Shown here piece after piece: positions 1 through 10,126 of a stretch of 64,000 bases of DNA. The notes beneath the pieces are model-generated. The model saw only the letters and a list, made by a program, of their open reading frames with translations. It was not told where the DNA came from and searched no databases. The translations under genes were made by a program, and so were the position numbers. Position 1 is the first letter of the stretch, and each line of letters begins with the position of its first letter. Source of the DNA: JAGLSB01 sp023135955 (GTDB lineage: Bacteria > Bacteroidota > Bacteroidia > Bacteroidales > GCA-2748055). The stretch spans positions 1 to 64,000 of the forward strand of contig DAOVIO010000007.1 in NCBI GenBank assembly GCA_030673645.1, written 5' to 3'.

Positions 1-65
1 AATGTATGCAATTTTTCGCTATTAAGTTAGTCTCGATTTCTCTTAAAAAGACCAAAAATTATACT

Positions 66-73
66 TACTTTTG
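66..73 (+). promoter_or_regulatory. -7 promoter element for the ABC-F gene
   Basis: The octamer TACTTTTG fits TAnnTTTG, the -7 element used by the primary sigma factor of Bacteroidota (established knowledge). It ends 39 nt before the ATG of the ABC-F gene. I see no clear TTG at the -33 spacing, so the call rests on the -7 element alone. Confidence 0.5.
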
Positions 74-91
74 CAGACTTTTTGAAAATGA

Positions 92-1729
<1,638 letters not shown>

Positions 1730-1740
1730 AGACGAGGTAT

Positions 1741-1787
1741 ATAAATACAGTAGAGACGAGGCATTGCCTCGTCTCTACTGTATTTAT
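1741..1787. repeat. Perfect 23-bp inverted repeat, GAGACG hairpin family copy 1
   Basis: Two 23-bp arms (1741-1763 and 1765-1787) are exact reverse complements around a single base. The core is GTAGAGACGAGGCA and its complement. It fills the gap between the converging ABC-F gene (ends 1729) and tRNA-Leu (3' end 1789), so it may stop transcription from both sides. It has no long T tract. Related copies lie at 2211-2260, 25506-25535 and 33743-33762. Confidence 0.85.
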
Positions 1788-1788
1788 G

Positions 1789-1874
1789 TGCCCAGGACTG
1801 GAATCGAACCAGCACGACCAAAATCGGTCACTAGGCCCTCAACCTAGCGCGTCTACCAATTCCGCCACCTGGGC
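1789..1874 (-). tRNA. tRNA-Leu (anticodon GAG)
   Basis: Reading the minus strand gives an 86-nt cloverleaf. The 7-bp acceptor GCCCAGG pairs with CCTGGGC and the discriminator is A. The D arm contains GGTAGACGC. The anticodon stem CTAGG/CCTAG encloses the loop TTGAGGG, giving anticodon GAG. A long variable arm (class II tRNA) and a T arm with GGTTCGATTCC follow. The CCA end is not encoded. A TAAATTTG promoter element lies upstream at 1942-1949. Confidence 0.95.
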
Positions 1875-1941
1875 GAAGAATAGTGTGAGAAAGAGTGCGA
1901 GTATTGAAAATATCAGTCTCACTATTATTGAATTGGGACTG

Positions 1942-1949
1942 CAAATTTA
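1942..1949 (-). promoter_or_regulatory. -7 element for tRNA-Leu(GAG)
   Basis: The minus strand reads TAAATTTG, 67 nt before the tRNA 5' end. The divergent tRNA-Leu(CAG) has the identical octamer, which supports both calls. Confidence 0.5.
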
Positions 1950-2075
1950 GGAAAAAATCCTTTTCTTCATAATAATTCTTAAGAAATTGATCTCGGAATT
2001 ATATTCTCTTGTTTATAGGAGGAATATTAATAATTTAATGAGAATGATTTCTCTTTTTTATTCTTCAAAAATTTC

Positions 2076-2083
2076 TAAATTTG
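2076..2083 (+). promoter_or_regulatory. -7 element for tRNA-Leu(CAG)
   Basis: TAAATTTG lies 42 nt before the 5' end of the tRNA gene at 2126, mirroring the element of the divergent tRNA-Leu. Confidence 0.5.
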
Positions 2084-2125
2084 CAATCCCTTTAAGAAAC
2101 GTTCTTATTACTATTAGCAATTATA

Positions 2126-2209
2126 GCCCAGATGGCGGAATTGGTAGACGCGCTAGTTTCAGGGACTAGTGTACGCAAGTACGTGCAAGTTCGAGTCTTG
2201 TTCTGGGCA
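2126..2209 (+). tRNA. tRNA-Leu (anticodon CAG)
   Basis: This is an 84-nt class II tRNA. Acceptor GCCCAGA pairs with TCTGGGC and the discriminator is A. The anticodon stem CTAGT/ACTAG encloses TTCAGGG, giving anticodon CAG. The variable arm is GTACGCAAGTAC. CCA is not encoded. The 5' half is nearly identical to the tRNA-Leu(GAG) at 1789-1874, so the two are probably duplicates with diverged anticodons. Confidence 0.95.
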
Positions 2210-2210
2210 C

Positions 2211-2260
2211 AAAAAAACACTGTAGGGACGAGGCATGCCTCGTCCCTACAGTGTTTTTTT
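2211..2260. terminator. Bidirectional terminator, GAGACG hairpin family copy 2
   Basis: A perfect 25-bp inverted repeat with no loop base (arms 2211-2235 and 2236-2260). The core is GTAGGGACGAGGCA. The arms begin with A7 and end with T7, so a stem followed by a U tract forms in either direction. It starts 1 nt after tRNA-Leu(CAG), and its last T is the first base of the cysH stop codon on the other strand. It therefore probably ends both transcripts. Confidence 0.85.
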
Positions 2261-2979
2261 CATTTCACATGCAAGCCACACTCACTATTTTCCGGCTCTT
2301 CCCACCACCATCGTCCGGCACGAACATCTTCACCCTTTTTAACTTCACGAGTGCAAGGCTGACATCCAATACTAGGAAATCCCTTATCGTGTAGTTTGTT
2401 ATAAGGAACTTTATTCTCTTTGATGTAATCCCAAACCATTTTTTCAGTCCAGTTTAGCAGAGGGTTCACTTTCATCAAACCATTCACCTCATCCCATTCT
2501 ACTAATTTTGTATTAAAACGATTCAATGACTGGTCTTTTCTTAAACCACTTATCCATACATCTAAGCCCTTGAAAGCTCTTTTGGCAGGCTCAATCTTTC
2601 TTAGATGGCAACATAATTTACGATTCTCAACGCTTTCATAAAAAAGGTTTATCCCTTTTTCTTTGACCATTCCTTCAATACTTTTATTATCGGGAAAGAA
2701 AACCTCTATTTTGATATTGTAATTCTTATTAGTTTCGCTTATTAGATCATATGTTTCAGGAAAAAGCCTTGCTGTATCAAGAGTGAAGACTCGGGTTTTT
2801 GGATTTATACCTACCATCATCTCGGTTAATACCTGATCCTCGGCTCCCATACTTGAGGAGAGAGCGATTTTTCCCTTACATTCTTTGTAAAGAAAAGATA
2901 GAACCTCTTTTGGTTCACTTTTCTCAAATTTATTATTTAATTCTTCAATAAAATCAATTGTCTTCTTATCCAACTTCAT
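2260..2979 (-). CDS. cysH: Assimilatory APS/PAPS reductase (CysH), iron-sulfur type
   Basis: A 239-residue thiol-dependent reductase that turns adenylyl sulfate (or its 3'-phospho form) into sulfite in the cytoplasm. The N-terminal half has the PP-loop-like nucleotide fold with the motif SSSMGAEDQ. The pair CC in RKLCCHLRK (about residue 121) and the CQPC motif near 206 give the CC...CxxC pattern that binds a 4Fe-4S cluster in APS-using enzymes. The C-terminal ECGLHVK carries the catalytic cysteine. The cluster motif favours APS over PAPS (family knowledge). No cysD, cysN or sulfite reductase gene is in the window. A promoter-like element at 3002-3009 suggests its own transcription, although the MurU-like gene ends only 47 nt upstream. 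Confidence 0.92.
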   Translation of the reverse strand: MKLDKKTIDFIEELNNKFEKSEPKEVLSFLYKECKGKIALSSSMGAEDQVLTEMMVGINPKTRVFTLDTARLFPETYDLISETNKNYNIKIEVFFPDNKSIEGMVKEKGINLFYESVENRKLCCHLRKIEPAKRAFKGLDVWISGLRKDQSLNRFNTKLVEWDEVNGLMKVNPLLNWTEKMVWDYIKENKVPYNKLHDKGFPSIGCQPCTREVKKGEDVRAGRWWWEEPENSECGLHVK

Positions 2980-3001
2980 GTTCTTTCTTTATTTTGAGCC
3001 G

Positions 3002-3009
3002 CAAAAATA
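3002..3009 (-). promoter_or_regulatory. -7 element for cysH
   Basis: The minus strand reads TATTTTTG, 22 nt before the cysH ATG. It lies in the 47-nt gap after the preceding gene, so cysH may be expressed separately. Confidence 0.45.
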
Positions 3010-3026
3010 ATATTATTAAAGTAATT

Positions 3027-3722
3027 TTATTGAAAAGCGTCAAGTTTTCCTATATCTTTCCAATCATCGGCTGAGTGGGGGTATAATCTGATATCGGTTT
3101 TCTTAGAAAATTTTAAAAATTCTGTCATAATACTATATGGTGCAACTTTTGGAAGCATTTCAATAAATCGTTTATCTAAAATATAAATACCGCTAAAGGC
3201 AATAGGCATTAGCCTCTCTTTCGGTCTGCTAATAATTTCATCTCCATTTCTGTTATCTCTCCATCCACAAAGTAGATTTTTGTCATTCATTAATAATGAT
3301 CTTGTAGTATTTCTGTCTTTCACAGCCAGGCTGACAATTTCATCGGTGCCTTTATGAAAATTCCAGAATTTATTCAAGTCAATATTGCTGATAATGTCAA
3401 CATTATGAATAAGTATAGGCGAATCATCGAAATAAATAGAGGCATTTTTTATACCTCCGCCTGTATCAAGCAATTCACTTTCGTTGGAAATAATTATTTC
3501 ATCAAATTCATCTCTCTGACTTTCCAAAAAATCTACCAGTAAGTTTGCAAAATGATGAACGTTAACAATAATTCTAGTAAATCCTGATTCTCTCAGTTTG
3601 TCTAGGACATGAAGAATAAGAGGCTTGCCATGATATTCAACCAGGGCTTTTGGCTTGTCATTGGTAAGTTCTCCCAGACGGGAACCTATACCGGCAGATA
3701 ATATCATTGCTTGCTTTCTCAT
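3027..3722 (-). CDS. Sugar-1-phosphate nucleotidyltransferase, MurU-like
   Basis: A 231-residue single-domain nucleotidyltransferase. The N terminus has the nucleotide-binding pattern LSAGIGSRL followed by LTNDKPKALVEYHGKPLI (residues 8-35). HNVDIISN near 109 supplies the metal-binding Asp, and WKDIGKLD closes the fold. Length and motifs match MurU, which makes UDP-MurNAc from MurNAc-1-phosphate in peptidoglycan recycling. The adjacent upstream gene encodes an AmgK-like sugar kinase, the usual MurU partner, and this strengthens the assignment. It could instead act on another hexose-1-phosphate. A promoter-like element lies in the 150-nt gap upstream, so co-transcription is not certain. Confidence 0.8.
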   Translation of the reverse strand: MRKQAMILSAGIGSRLGELTNDKPKALVEYHGKPLILHVLDKLRESGFTRIIVNVHHFANLLVDFLESQRDEFDEIIISNESELLDTGGGIKNASIYFDDSPILIHNVDIISNIDLNKFWNFHKGTDEIVSLAVKDRNTTRSLLMNDKNLLCGWRDNRNGDEIISRPKERLMPIAFSGIYILDKRFIEMLPKVAPYSIMTEFLKFSKKTDIRLYPHSADDWKDIGKLDAFQ

Positions 3723-3797
3723 CTCAGGCTGATTTTTTCATTTTTCATAGGTTTACAACAGAATAACTTTTCAAAGGATTATTCGGTACATTTGGCG

Positions 3798-3805
3798 CAA
3801 AAATA
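3798..3805 (-). promoter_or_regulatory. -7 element for the MurU-like gene
   Basis: The minus strand reads TATTTTTG, 75 nt before the ATG at 3722, inside the gap between the kinase-RapZ gene and the MurU-like gene. Confidence 0.4.
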
Positions 3806-3872
3806 ATTAATGTTTTTTTTCTGCGATTTAAATTGCAATCTTTCTTTCAAAGTTTCTTCGTCATTCTATTCC

Positions 3873-5297
3873 TTAATCATAAGATAAATCTCTGTGTGAA
3901 AGCTCAACAATAACATCGGAATTTTGTTCCAGGTATTGCTTTATTTTTTCTGCTGCAAATACAGATCGATGTCTTCCTCCGGTACACCCGAAGCTAAGCT
4001 GTAAATGCTTGTATCCTTCAAGATTATATTGCTTTACACTTCTGGAAATTATGCTTCTTACATCTTTTAAGAATGATGTCATCTCACTTTTTTCAAGAAA
4101 GAATTTCTCAATAATAGAATCTTTTCCGGTATATTCTTTTAATTCAGGATATTTCCCGGGATTATTTATTCCACGGCAATCGAAGATAAATCCTCCACCG
4201 TTTCCGGTCAAGTCATCTGGTAATTGATTTCTGTATGAAAAACTTTGAATAAGAATTGTTAGTTTTTCTTTATTGGCGGGAGCATACCTATACAATTCCT
4301 CATTGCTGTATAAGTTTTTAACTATTCTGTTTAATTCTGAATAAGCATTTGGGATAAGTGTATTCTCATGTAACCATTTCAGATTTTTCAGAGCATATGG
4401 AACAGATTGAAGGAATAAAGCTTTTTTCTCAACCCACCCTCTTAGTCCGTAGCTTCCCAAAGCTTGCAATATTCTAATAAATACAAATCCATAAAAATCC
4501 TTAAGAAAATCTTCTCTATGGATATTTGAATTATTGCTTAATTCATCGATATAAAACTCCAGCATTTCTTTCCGGAAATTATCAGATAGATTTGTTTTTG
4601 CTTCAAACAGCAGGGAAGCAACATCATATTGAAGAGCTCCCTTTCTTCCTCCCTGATAATCAATATAATATAACTTCTCATTAGAAATCATAATATTCCT
4701 GGATTGAAAATCACGGAACAGAAAAAAGCTATTTGATACTCTGGAAAGGTTTTCTGCTATTTCTTGAAAATCATTTTCCAATGCCTGTTCATCAAACGAA
4801 ATCCCCGATAATTTGACAAAGAAATATTTAAAATGATTCAAATCCCACAAGATTGATTGTTTGTCAAATCTATCTCGTGGAAAGCAAAGGCTGTAGTCAA
4901 TCTTATTTTCTTCTGTTAATTGAAATTTAATCAGGTCTTTTATAGCTTGCTTGTAATATCCAGCTTTCTTTTTCGAATCTGAGGAACTTGATCCAAGATT
5001 GTCGAGCTCTTGCTTTAAACTTAAGTCACCGAGATCTTCAATTAAATAATACTGTTGGTTTTCATGAATGTTATAAATATATGGGACATTTAACTTGCTC
5101 TTCAGAAAACTCTTAGTGAAGCTGAAAAATGCCTTATTCTCAGCAATGTTTTCATTATAAACACCAAGGCAAGAAATTTTCTTGCTTTTCATCCTTATAT
5201 ATACTCTTGGGGATCCTGACCGAGGTAAGAGTTGGAAACTATCAGGCTTCGTTTTAAAATGTTCCCTAAAAAGTTGAATTAATATGTCTCGATTCAT
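3873..5297 (-). CDS. AmgK-like amino-sugar kinase fused to a RapZ C-terminal domain
   Basis: A 474-residue two-domain cytoplasmic protein. Residues about 20-330 are an aminoglycoside-phosphotransferase fold like AmgK, the anomeric kinase for MurNAc/GlcNAc. The catalytic loop reads FRDFQSRN, with Phe where most family members have His, followed by the metal-binding Asp in YIDYQGG. Residues about 345-474 match the C-terminal half of RapZ/YvcJ, with DCRGINNPG, the signature GCTGGRHRSV and a late HRD. In E. coli this RapZ domain binds glucosamine-6-phosphate and the RNA GlmZ (established). The N-terminal P-loop domain of RapZ is absent. Downstream on the same strand lies a MurU-like gene. Coupling of sugar phosphorylation to amino-sugar sensing is my inference. 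Confidence 0.85.
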   Translation of the reverse strand: MNRDILIQLFREHFKTKPDSFQLLPRSGSPRVYIRMKSKKISCLGVYNENIAENKAFFSFTKSFLKSKLNVPYIYNIHENQQYYLIEDLGDLSLKQELDNLGSSSSDSKKKAGYYKQAIKDLIKFQLTEENKIDYSLCFPRDRFDKQSILWDLNHFKYFFVKLSGISFDEQALENDFQEIAENLSRVSNSFFLFRDFQSRNIMISNEKLYYIDYQGGRKGALQYDVASLLFEAKTNLSDNFRKEMLEFYIDELSNNSNIHREDFLKDFYGFVFIRILQALGSYGLRGWVEKKALFLQSVPYALKNLKWLHENTLIPNAYSELNRIVKNLYSNEELYRYAPANKEKLTILIQSFSYRNQLPDDLTGNGGGFIFDCRGINNPGKYPELKEYTGKDSIIEKFFLEKSEMTSFLKDVRSIISRSVKQYNLEGYKHLQLSFGCTGGRHRSVFAAEKIKQYLEQNSDVIVELSHRDLSYD

Positions 5298-5390
5298 TAT
5301 TGTATTTTTTGCTCAATGAAAGTACTGCTTTTTGTTTGTTCCCGAAAATTCAATTTCAAAGATGGTTGGAAAAAGTTGCGTACTTTTCCT

Positions 5391-5398
5391 TAAATTTG
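5391..5398 (+). promoter_or_regulatory. -7 element for mnmA
   Basis: TAAATTTG lies 21 nt before the ATG at 5420. A TTG at 5366-5368, 22 nt upstream, could serve as the -33 element. Confidence 0.5.
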
Positions 5399-5419
5399 CA
5401 TCCGATTCAATAATGAAAA

Positions 5420-6595
5420 ATGAAAGAACGAGTAGTAATAGGATTGTCGGGTGGGGTAGACTCTAGTGTTGCAGCATATCTTTTAAAAAAAGAAGGTTAT
5501 GATGTTGTAGCTGTTTTTATGGTAAACTGGCACGATAAAACCGGTCTTTTAAAAGCTGATTGTCCATGGGATGAAGATGTTACTTTCGCTGAACTTGTTG
5601 CAAAAAGCCTTGACATTCCTTTTCATGTTGTGGATTTGAGTAAATCATACAAAAAGAGGGTAGTAGATTATATGTTTTCTGAATATGAAAAAGGTAGAAC
5701 TCCAAATCCGGATGTTTTATGCAATCGTGAGATTAAATTCGATGAATTCTTCAAAGCATTGAAACCTTTTAATGCAGATTATGTCGCAACCGGACATTAT
5801 TGTCAAAAATCAGAATTAAAGATAGGTGATAAAACATACCATCAACTATTAGCGGGAGCAGATAAAGGAAAGGATCAGTCCTATTTTTTATGTCAGCTAA
5901 ATCAGAAGCAACTATCTAAAACATTGTTCCCTATCGGGCATTTACAAAAATCTGAAGTGCGAGAAATTGCTAGAGAAATAAAACTTGCCTCTGCAGAAAA
6001 GAAAGATTCACAAGGAATATGTTTTGTTGGGAAAGTTGATCTGCCCACTTTTTTACAACAGCAGCTTAAAGCGAGAGAGGGAGAAGTAATAGAGATTTCT
6101 AAAGATTCTGAAATATATTTAAAACAAACTGATACGGATAATTTTATAGAGATTTCCAAAGCATGGAAATATGATAGATCATCAGGGATTCATGTAGGAA
6201 AGCATAAGGGAGCACATTTTTATACTATCGGTCAGCGAAAAGGATTAGACATTGGAGGAAAACCTGAACCGCTTTTTATCCTTGCCACTGACGTAAAAGA
6301 AAATATTATTTATGTTGGACAGGGACAGAATCATCCGGGATTATTTCGTCCTGCCTTATTTCTGAAAAATGATGAATTACATTGGGTGAGACCTGATCAG
6401 GAAATGAAATTGGGTGAAACTCGTGAATATTTGGTAAGAATCAGATATCGCCAACCACTTCAAAAAGCTATTCTTATTAGAAAGGATGAAGGTATGTATA
6501 TTAAGTTCGAAGAAACACAAAGAGGAATTGCACCCGGACAATTTGCTGCATGGTATACTGAAAATGAATTAATTGGTTCTGGAGTTATAAACTAA
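5420..6595 (+). CDS. mnmA: tRNA-specific 2-thiouridylase MnmA
   Basis: 391 residues. MnmA uses ATP and a persulfide to thiolate U34 of the Lys, Glu and Gln tRNAs. The PP-loop SGGVDSS is at residues 9-15. The two catalytic cysteines lie in NPDVLCNREIKF (about 97) and SQGICFVGK (about 197). The central GQRKGLDIGG and the C-terminal beta-barrel are intact, and the length is normal. The gene stands alone, divergent from the kinase-RapZ gene and 237 nt before addA. Confidence 0.97.
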   Translation: MKERVVIGLSGGVDSSVAAYLLKKEGYDVVAVFMVNWHDKTGLLKADCPWDEDVTFAELVAKSLDIPFHVVDLSKSYKKRVVDYMFSEYEKGRTPNPDVLCNREIKFDEFFKALKPFNADYVATGHYCQKSELKIGDKTYHQLLAGADKGKDQSYFLCQLNQKQLSKTLFPIGHLQKSEVREIAREIKLASAEKKDSQGICFVGKVDLPTFLQQQLKAREGEVIEISKDSEIYLKQTDTDNFIEISKAWKYDRSSGIHVGKHKGAHFYTIGQRKGLDIGGKPEPLFILATDVKENIIYVGQGQNHPGLFRPALFLKNDELHWVRPDQEMKLGETREYLVRIRYRQPLQKAILIRKDEGMYIKFEETQRGIAPGQFAAWYTENELIGSGVIN

Positions 6596-6832
6596 CAGAC
6601 TTTCTGCAAATTCAAGTAAATAATTTCGTTACTTATCTATTCAGCCTGAAGGGCCGACAGATCAACACCTTGAGACATCGTCCCAAGATTCTAATAAGCC
6701 TGAAAGCCTGATCAAATACTTTCAAAGAAAATTACAAGCTTTGATAAAAACACAAATGCGCATGATATGCATCTATAATATTTAGGTTTCCAATACCCAA
6801 TTTCAGCAATAATATATATCTTTAAAATAATT

Positions 6833-9800
6833 ATGGATGATAAATCTCTCAAAGTTTATAAAGCATCTGCCGGCTCGGGAAAAACATATAATCTCGCTCT
6901 GAATTATATTGAACTTCTCTTTTCTAAGCCCGATTCATTTAAGAATATACTGGCGGTCACTTTTACAAATAAGGCTGCAGGGGAGATGAAATCAAGAATT
7001 CTACAAAAACTATTCGAATTAAGTCAAAACAATGAGAATGCAAATGATTATAAATCACATCTTATTCAAAATAATTTTGCAAGAAATGACCAGGATGTAA
7101 TAAATAAATCAGGCAAAATTCTAAATCTAATTCTGAATAATTATTCAAGCTTTTATGTACAGACAATAGATAAATTTTTTCAATGGGTAATTAGAGGATT
7201 CACTCGCGAAATTGGTCTGCAAGGAGCTTATAATCTCGAACTAAATAGCAATAAGGTTCTTACTGAAGCTGTAGATCTTGTAATGGCTGGAATGGATGAT
7301 GACAAAGAATTAAGGAAATGGTTAATTCAATTTGCTGAAGAAAATCTTTTGGAAGGAAAGTCGTGGAATTTCCAAGCTGATATATTTCAGTTGGGAAAAG
7401 AAGTTTTTAAAGAAAATTATCAGATTATCCAGGAAGAAGATTCTTCTTCCGATGAAAAAAGAAAAAGATTAATTGCACTCCGAGACCAACTAAGGAAAAA
7501 GCTAACCACTTTTGAAGATTATTTTAAAACCCGTTCAGAAAAGGCATTTGAGATAATTAAAGCTGAGGGAATAGAGCTTTCTGATTTTAAGTATGGATAT
7601 CCAGTGCCTGATATTTTCAGGAAAGCTCTTGAAAATCCTATAAATAAACTTGAACCAACAGCTACAGCAAGAAAAGGAATGGATGATCCTGAAATGTGGT
7701 ATAAAAAAGGTTCTCCGCATACAGATAGCATTTTGAATTGCTATAATAATGGTTTAAATCAATTATTAAAGGAGATAATTAATCATTGGGATTCTGAGAA
7801 AGAAGGATATCTTACTAATCTGGCAATCAGGAAAAACATATATACTTTCGGTATTTTGAACAATATTTCTGATCGTATTCAGGAAATTTCCAGAGAGAAT
7901 AATTTCTTTTTATTAGCCGATTCGGCTAAATTCCTAAAGAGAATTATTGCGGATAATGACGCACCCTTCATTTATGAGAAATCAGGTAATTTTTTTAATA
8001 ATTTAATGCTTGATGAATTTCAGGATACTTCCGGATTTCAATGGCAGAACTTCTTCCCATTAATTCAAAACTCTCTGGCATCTGGTAATTCTAATATTCT
8101 GGTTGGTGATGTAAAGCAATCAATTTATCGCTGGCGAAACAGCGACTGGAAAATCCTTGCAAGTGAAATTGATAGTACTTTTCCATCCTCGACTTTGGAA
8201 CATATAGCTTTAGATGTAAACTATCGAAGTCTAAAGAATCTGGTCTCATTCAATAATTCAGTGTTTTTTCACGCTCCTGCTTTTCTTATTAAACTATTAG
8301 AGACTCATCTTGAAGATATTGATGATGATAAATTTAAATCCTATTGGATTGATTTAATTTCAAAAGTATATGATGAACCTCGACAAAAGCTTCCTGATAA
8401 GAAGCTGAATACTGAGGGATATATTAGTCATCAGTTTTATTCGGATGTTAATAATTCGGAATACAACACAATTTTAAAAGAAAAGATTCCACTATTAGTG
8501 AAGCAATTGCAGGATCGGGGATATAAAGCAGGGGATATTACTATACTAGTCCGAAAAGCTAGCGAAGGAAGGGATATCGCCAAAATTCTGATGGAAGAAT
8601 CCGGAGTGGAAGGTGAAAAATACAATTTCAATGTAATCTCAAATGATTCTTTATTCCTTGAGAATAGCTCATCTGTAAAATTTCTGATTAGCCTTTTACG
8701 TTATTTCAATCATAACCAGGATAAATTAAACAGGAGCTTTCTAAAGCATGAGTACTTGCTTTATCTTAAAGCCGAGAAACCGGATTTTCAAGATTTTGCA
8801 CATAATATTTTTTCAAGCCATGGGCTCCTTGTAGAAAATATGAAGAAGGATGCCGAGCTCACAGAATTCGCGAATAATTATCATAATTATCGACGTTTGG
8901 CATTATTTGAATTGACAGAGGAATTAATATCTGTCTTTAATTTGAATAAAAATGATGCAAATCTTGCCTACATTCAATCTTTTCAAGACTTAATTTTTGA
9001 ATATATCAGGAAAGAAAGCAGCGATCTCAATTCTTTTCTGAATTACTGGGAATCGACAGGAAGAAAGTCTACCCTCAGTGTATCAGAATCACAGGATGCT
9101 ATAAAGATTCTCACCATCCATAAGTCAAAAGGATTGCAGTTCAAGGTTGTCATTATTCCTTATTTCCATTGGTCCGTGGAGCCTGTAAGTAGTTTTAACA
9201 GGAATACAATTTTATGGTCTGGAACAAAAAATATAGAGTGTGCTGAATTCTCACATATTCCCATACAATACAATTCCGGACTGAAGAAAACAATATTCAA
9301 AAAGGAATATTTTGAGGAACTTTTTAAATCCTTTATCGACAATGTGAATCTTATGTACGTGGCTTTCACCAGAGCTGAAAATGAGCTTCATTCTTTTTCA
9401 AAGCTGCCTAAAAAATGGAATGAACTTAAATCAGTTGGTGAATTAATTTTCGAGATATTCAGAGATTCTCCTTCAATAAAATCAGATTATCCTATGCTTA
9501 ATATGAGTGAATGTTTTGACACTGATAAGCTAATTTTTGAGTATGGAAATTCAGAAAAGCGTGTATCAAAGGAAGGGCAGATAAATGATGTGAATACTTT
9601 TCCATTAAGAGATTATCCTGTTTCATCTAAAAATAGAAGTCTGAGTCTGAATCATAAGAATATATATTTATCAGACCTGAAAGAGGAAAGTTCCGAGAAA
9701 ACTGGATTTGGAACTCAGATGCACGAGATTTTTGCTTCAATTATTACTTCGAACGATGTAAGTTCTGCACTACGAAAAGCCTGGCTAAAAGGTTTAATTA

Positions 9801-10126
9801 GCTGTGAAGAGAGTACTACAATGGAAAAGGAAATAGTCATTAAGCTTAATAAAGCTCCATTTTCCGAATGGTTCTCAGGAAGTTGGGTATGCAAAACTGA
9901 AGCAGATATAATGGATAGAGACGGTAATGTTTCCCGTCCCGATAGATTTATGATTAAGGATGATAATGCAATAGTCCTTGATTATAAATTTGGCAAGAAT
10001 AAAAGTGAGAAGTATCATAAACAAATGCATAACTACAATGAGGTTTTAAAATCTCAGAATTACAAGAGTATTCGATTATACATATGGTATTATAGTTTAA
10101 ATGTGCTGGAGGAGGTTAAATTATGA
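6833..10126 (+). CDS. addA: AddA-type helicase-nuclease (UvrD/RecB family)
   Basis: 1097 residues. It is a superfamily 1A helicase with a C-terminal nuclease, the expected large subunit of an AddAB enzyme that resects double-strand ends for recombination. Walker A ASAGSGKT is at residues 11-18, Walker B LMLDEFQDTS near 400, then VGDVKQSIYRWR, and motif VI LMYVAFTRAENE near 840. The C terminus carries a PD-(D/E)XK nuclease core (RPDRFM, VLDYKFG, then QMHNY, about 1030-1070). Its stop overlaps the ATG of the radical-SAM gene by 4 bp, and the AddB-like gene follows, so the three genes form one operon. Sequence divergence from Bacillus AddA is expected in this phylum. Confidence 0.88.
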   Translation: MDDKSLKVYKASAGSGKTYNLALNYIELLFSKPDSFKNILAVTFTNKAAGEMKSRILQKLFELSQNNENANDYKSHLIQNNFARNDQDVINKSGKILNLILNNYSSFYVQTIDKFFQWVIRGFTREIGLQGAYNLELNSNKVLTEAVDLVMAGMDDDKELRKWLIQFAEENLLEGKSWNFQADIFQLGKEVFKENYQIIQEEDSSSDEKRKRLIALRDQLRKKLTTFEDYFKTRSEKAFEIIKAEGIELSDFKYGYPVPDIFRKALENPINKLEPTATARKGMDDPEMWYKKGSPHTDSILNCYNNGLNQLLKEIINHWDSEKEGYLTNLAIRKNIYTFGILNNISDRIQEISRENNFFLLADSAKFLKRIIADNDAPFIYEKSGNFFNNLMLDEFQDTSGFQWQNFFPLIQNSLASGNSNILVGDVKQSIYRWRNSDWKILASEIDSTFPSSTLEHIALDVNYRSLKNLVSFNNSVFFHAPAFLIKLLETHLEDIDDDKFKSYWIDLISKVYDEPRQKLPDKKLNTEGYISHQFYSDVNNSEYNTILKEKIPLLVKQLQDRGYKAGDITILVRKASEGRDIAKILMEESGVEGEKYNFNVISNDSLFLENSSSVKFLISLLRYFNHNQDKLNRSFLKHEYLLYLKAEKPDFQDFAHNIFSSHGLLVENMKKDAELTEFANNYHNYRRLALFELTEELISVFNLNKNDANLAYIQSFQDLIFEYIRKESSDLNSFLNYWESTGRKSTLSVSESQDAIKILTIHKSKGLQFKVVIIPYFHWSVEPVSSFNRNTILWSGTKNIECAEFSHIPIQYNSGLKKTIFKKEYFEELFKSFIDNVNLMYVAFTRAENELHSFSKLPKKWNELKSVGELIFEIFRDSPSIKSDYPMLNMSECFDTDKLIFEYGNSEKRVSKEGQINDVNTFPLRDYPVSSKNRSLSLNHKNIYLSDLKEESSEKTGFGTQMHEIFASIITSNDVSSALRKAWLKGLISCEESTTMEKEIVIKLNKAPFSEWFSGSWVCKTEADIMDRDGNVSRPDRFMIKDDNAIVLDYKFGKNKSEKYHKQMHNYNEVLKSQNYKSIRLYIWYYSLNVLEEVKL

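Noticed and set aside
1987..2362. Two open frames running through tRNA-Leu(CAG) and the cysH end
   Set aside because: They include the tRNA gene and a perfect terminator stem, which cannot be coding sequence.
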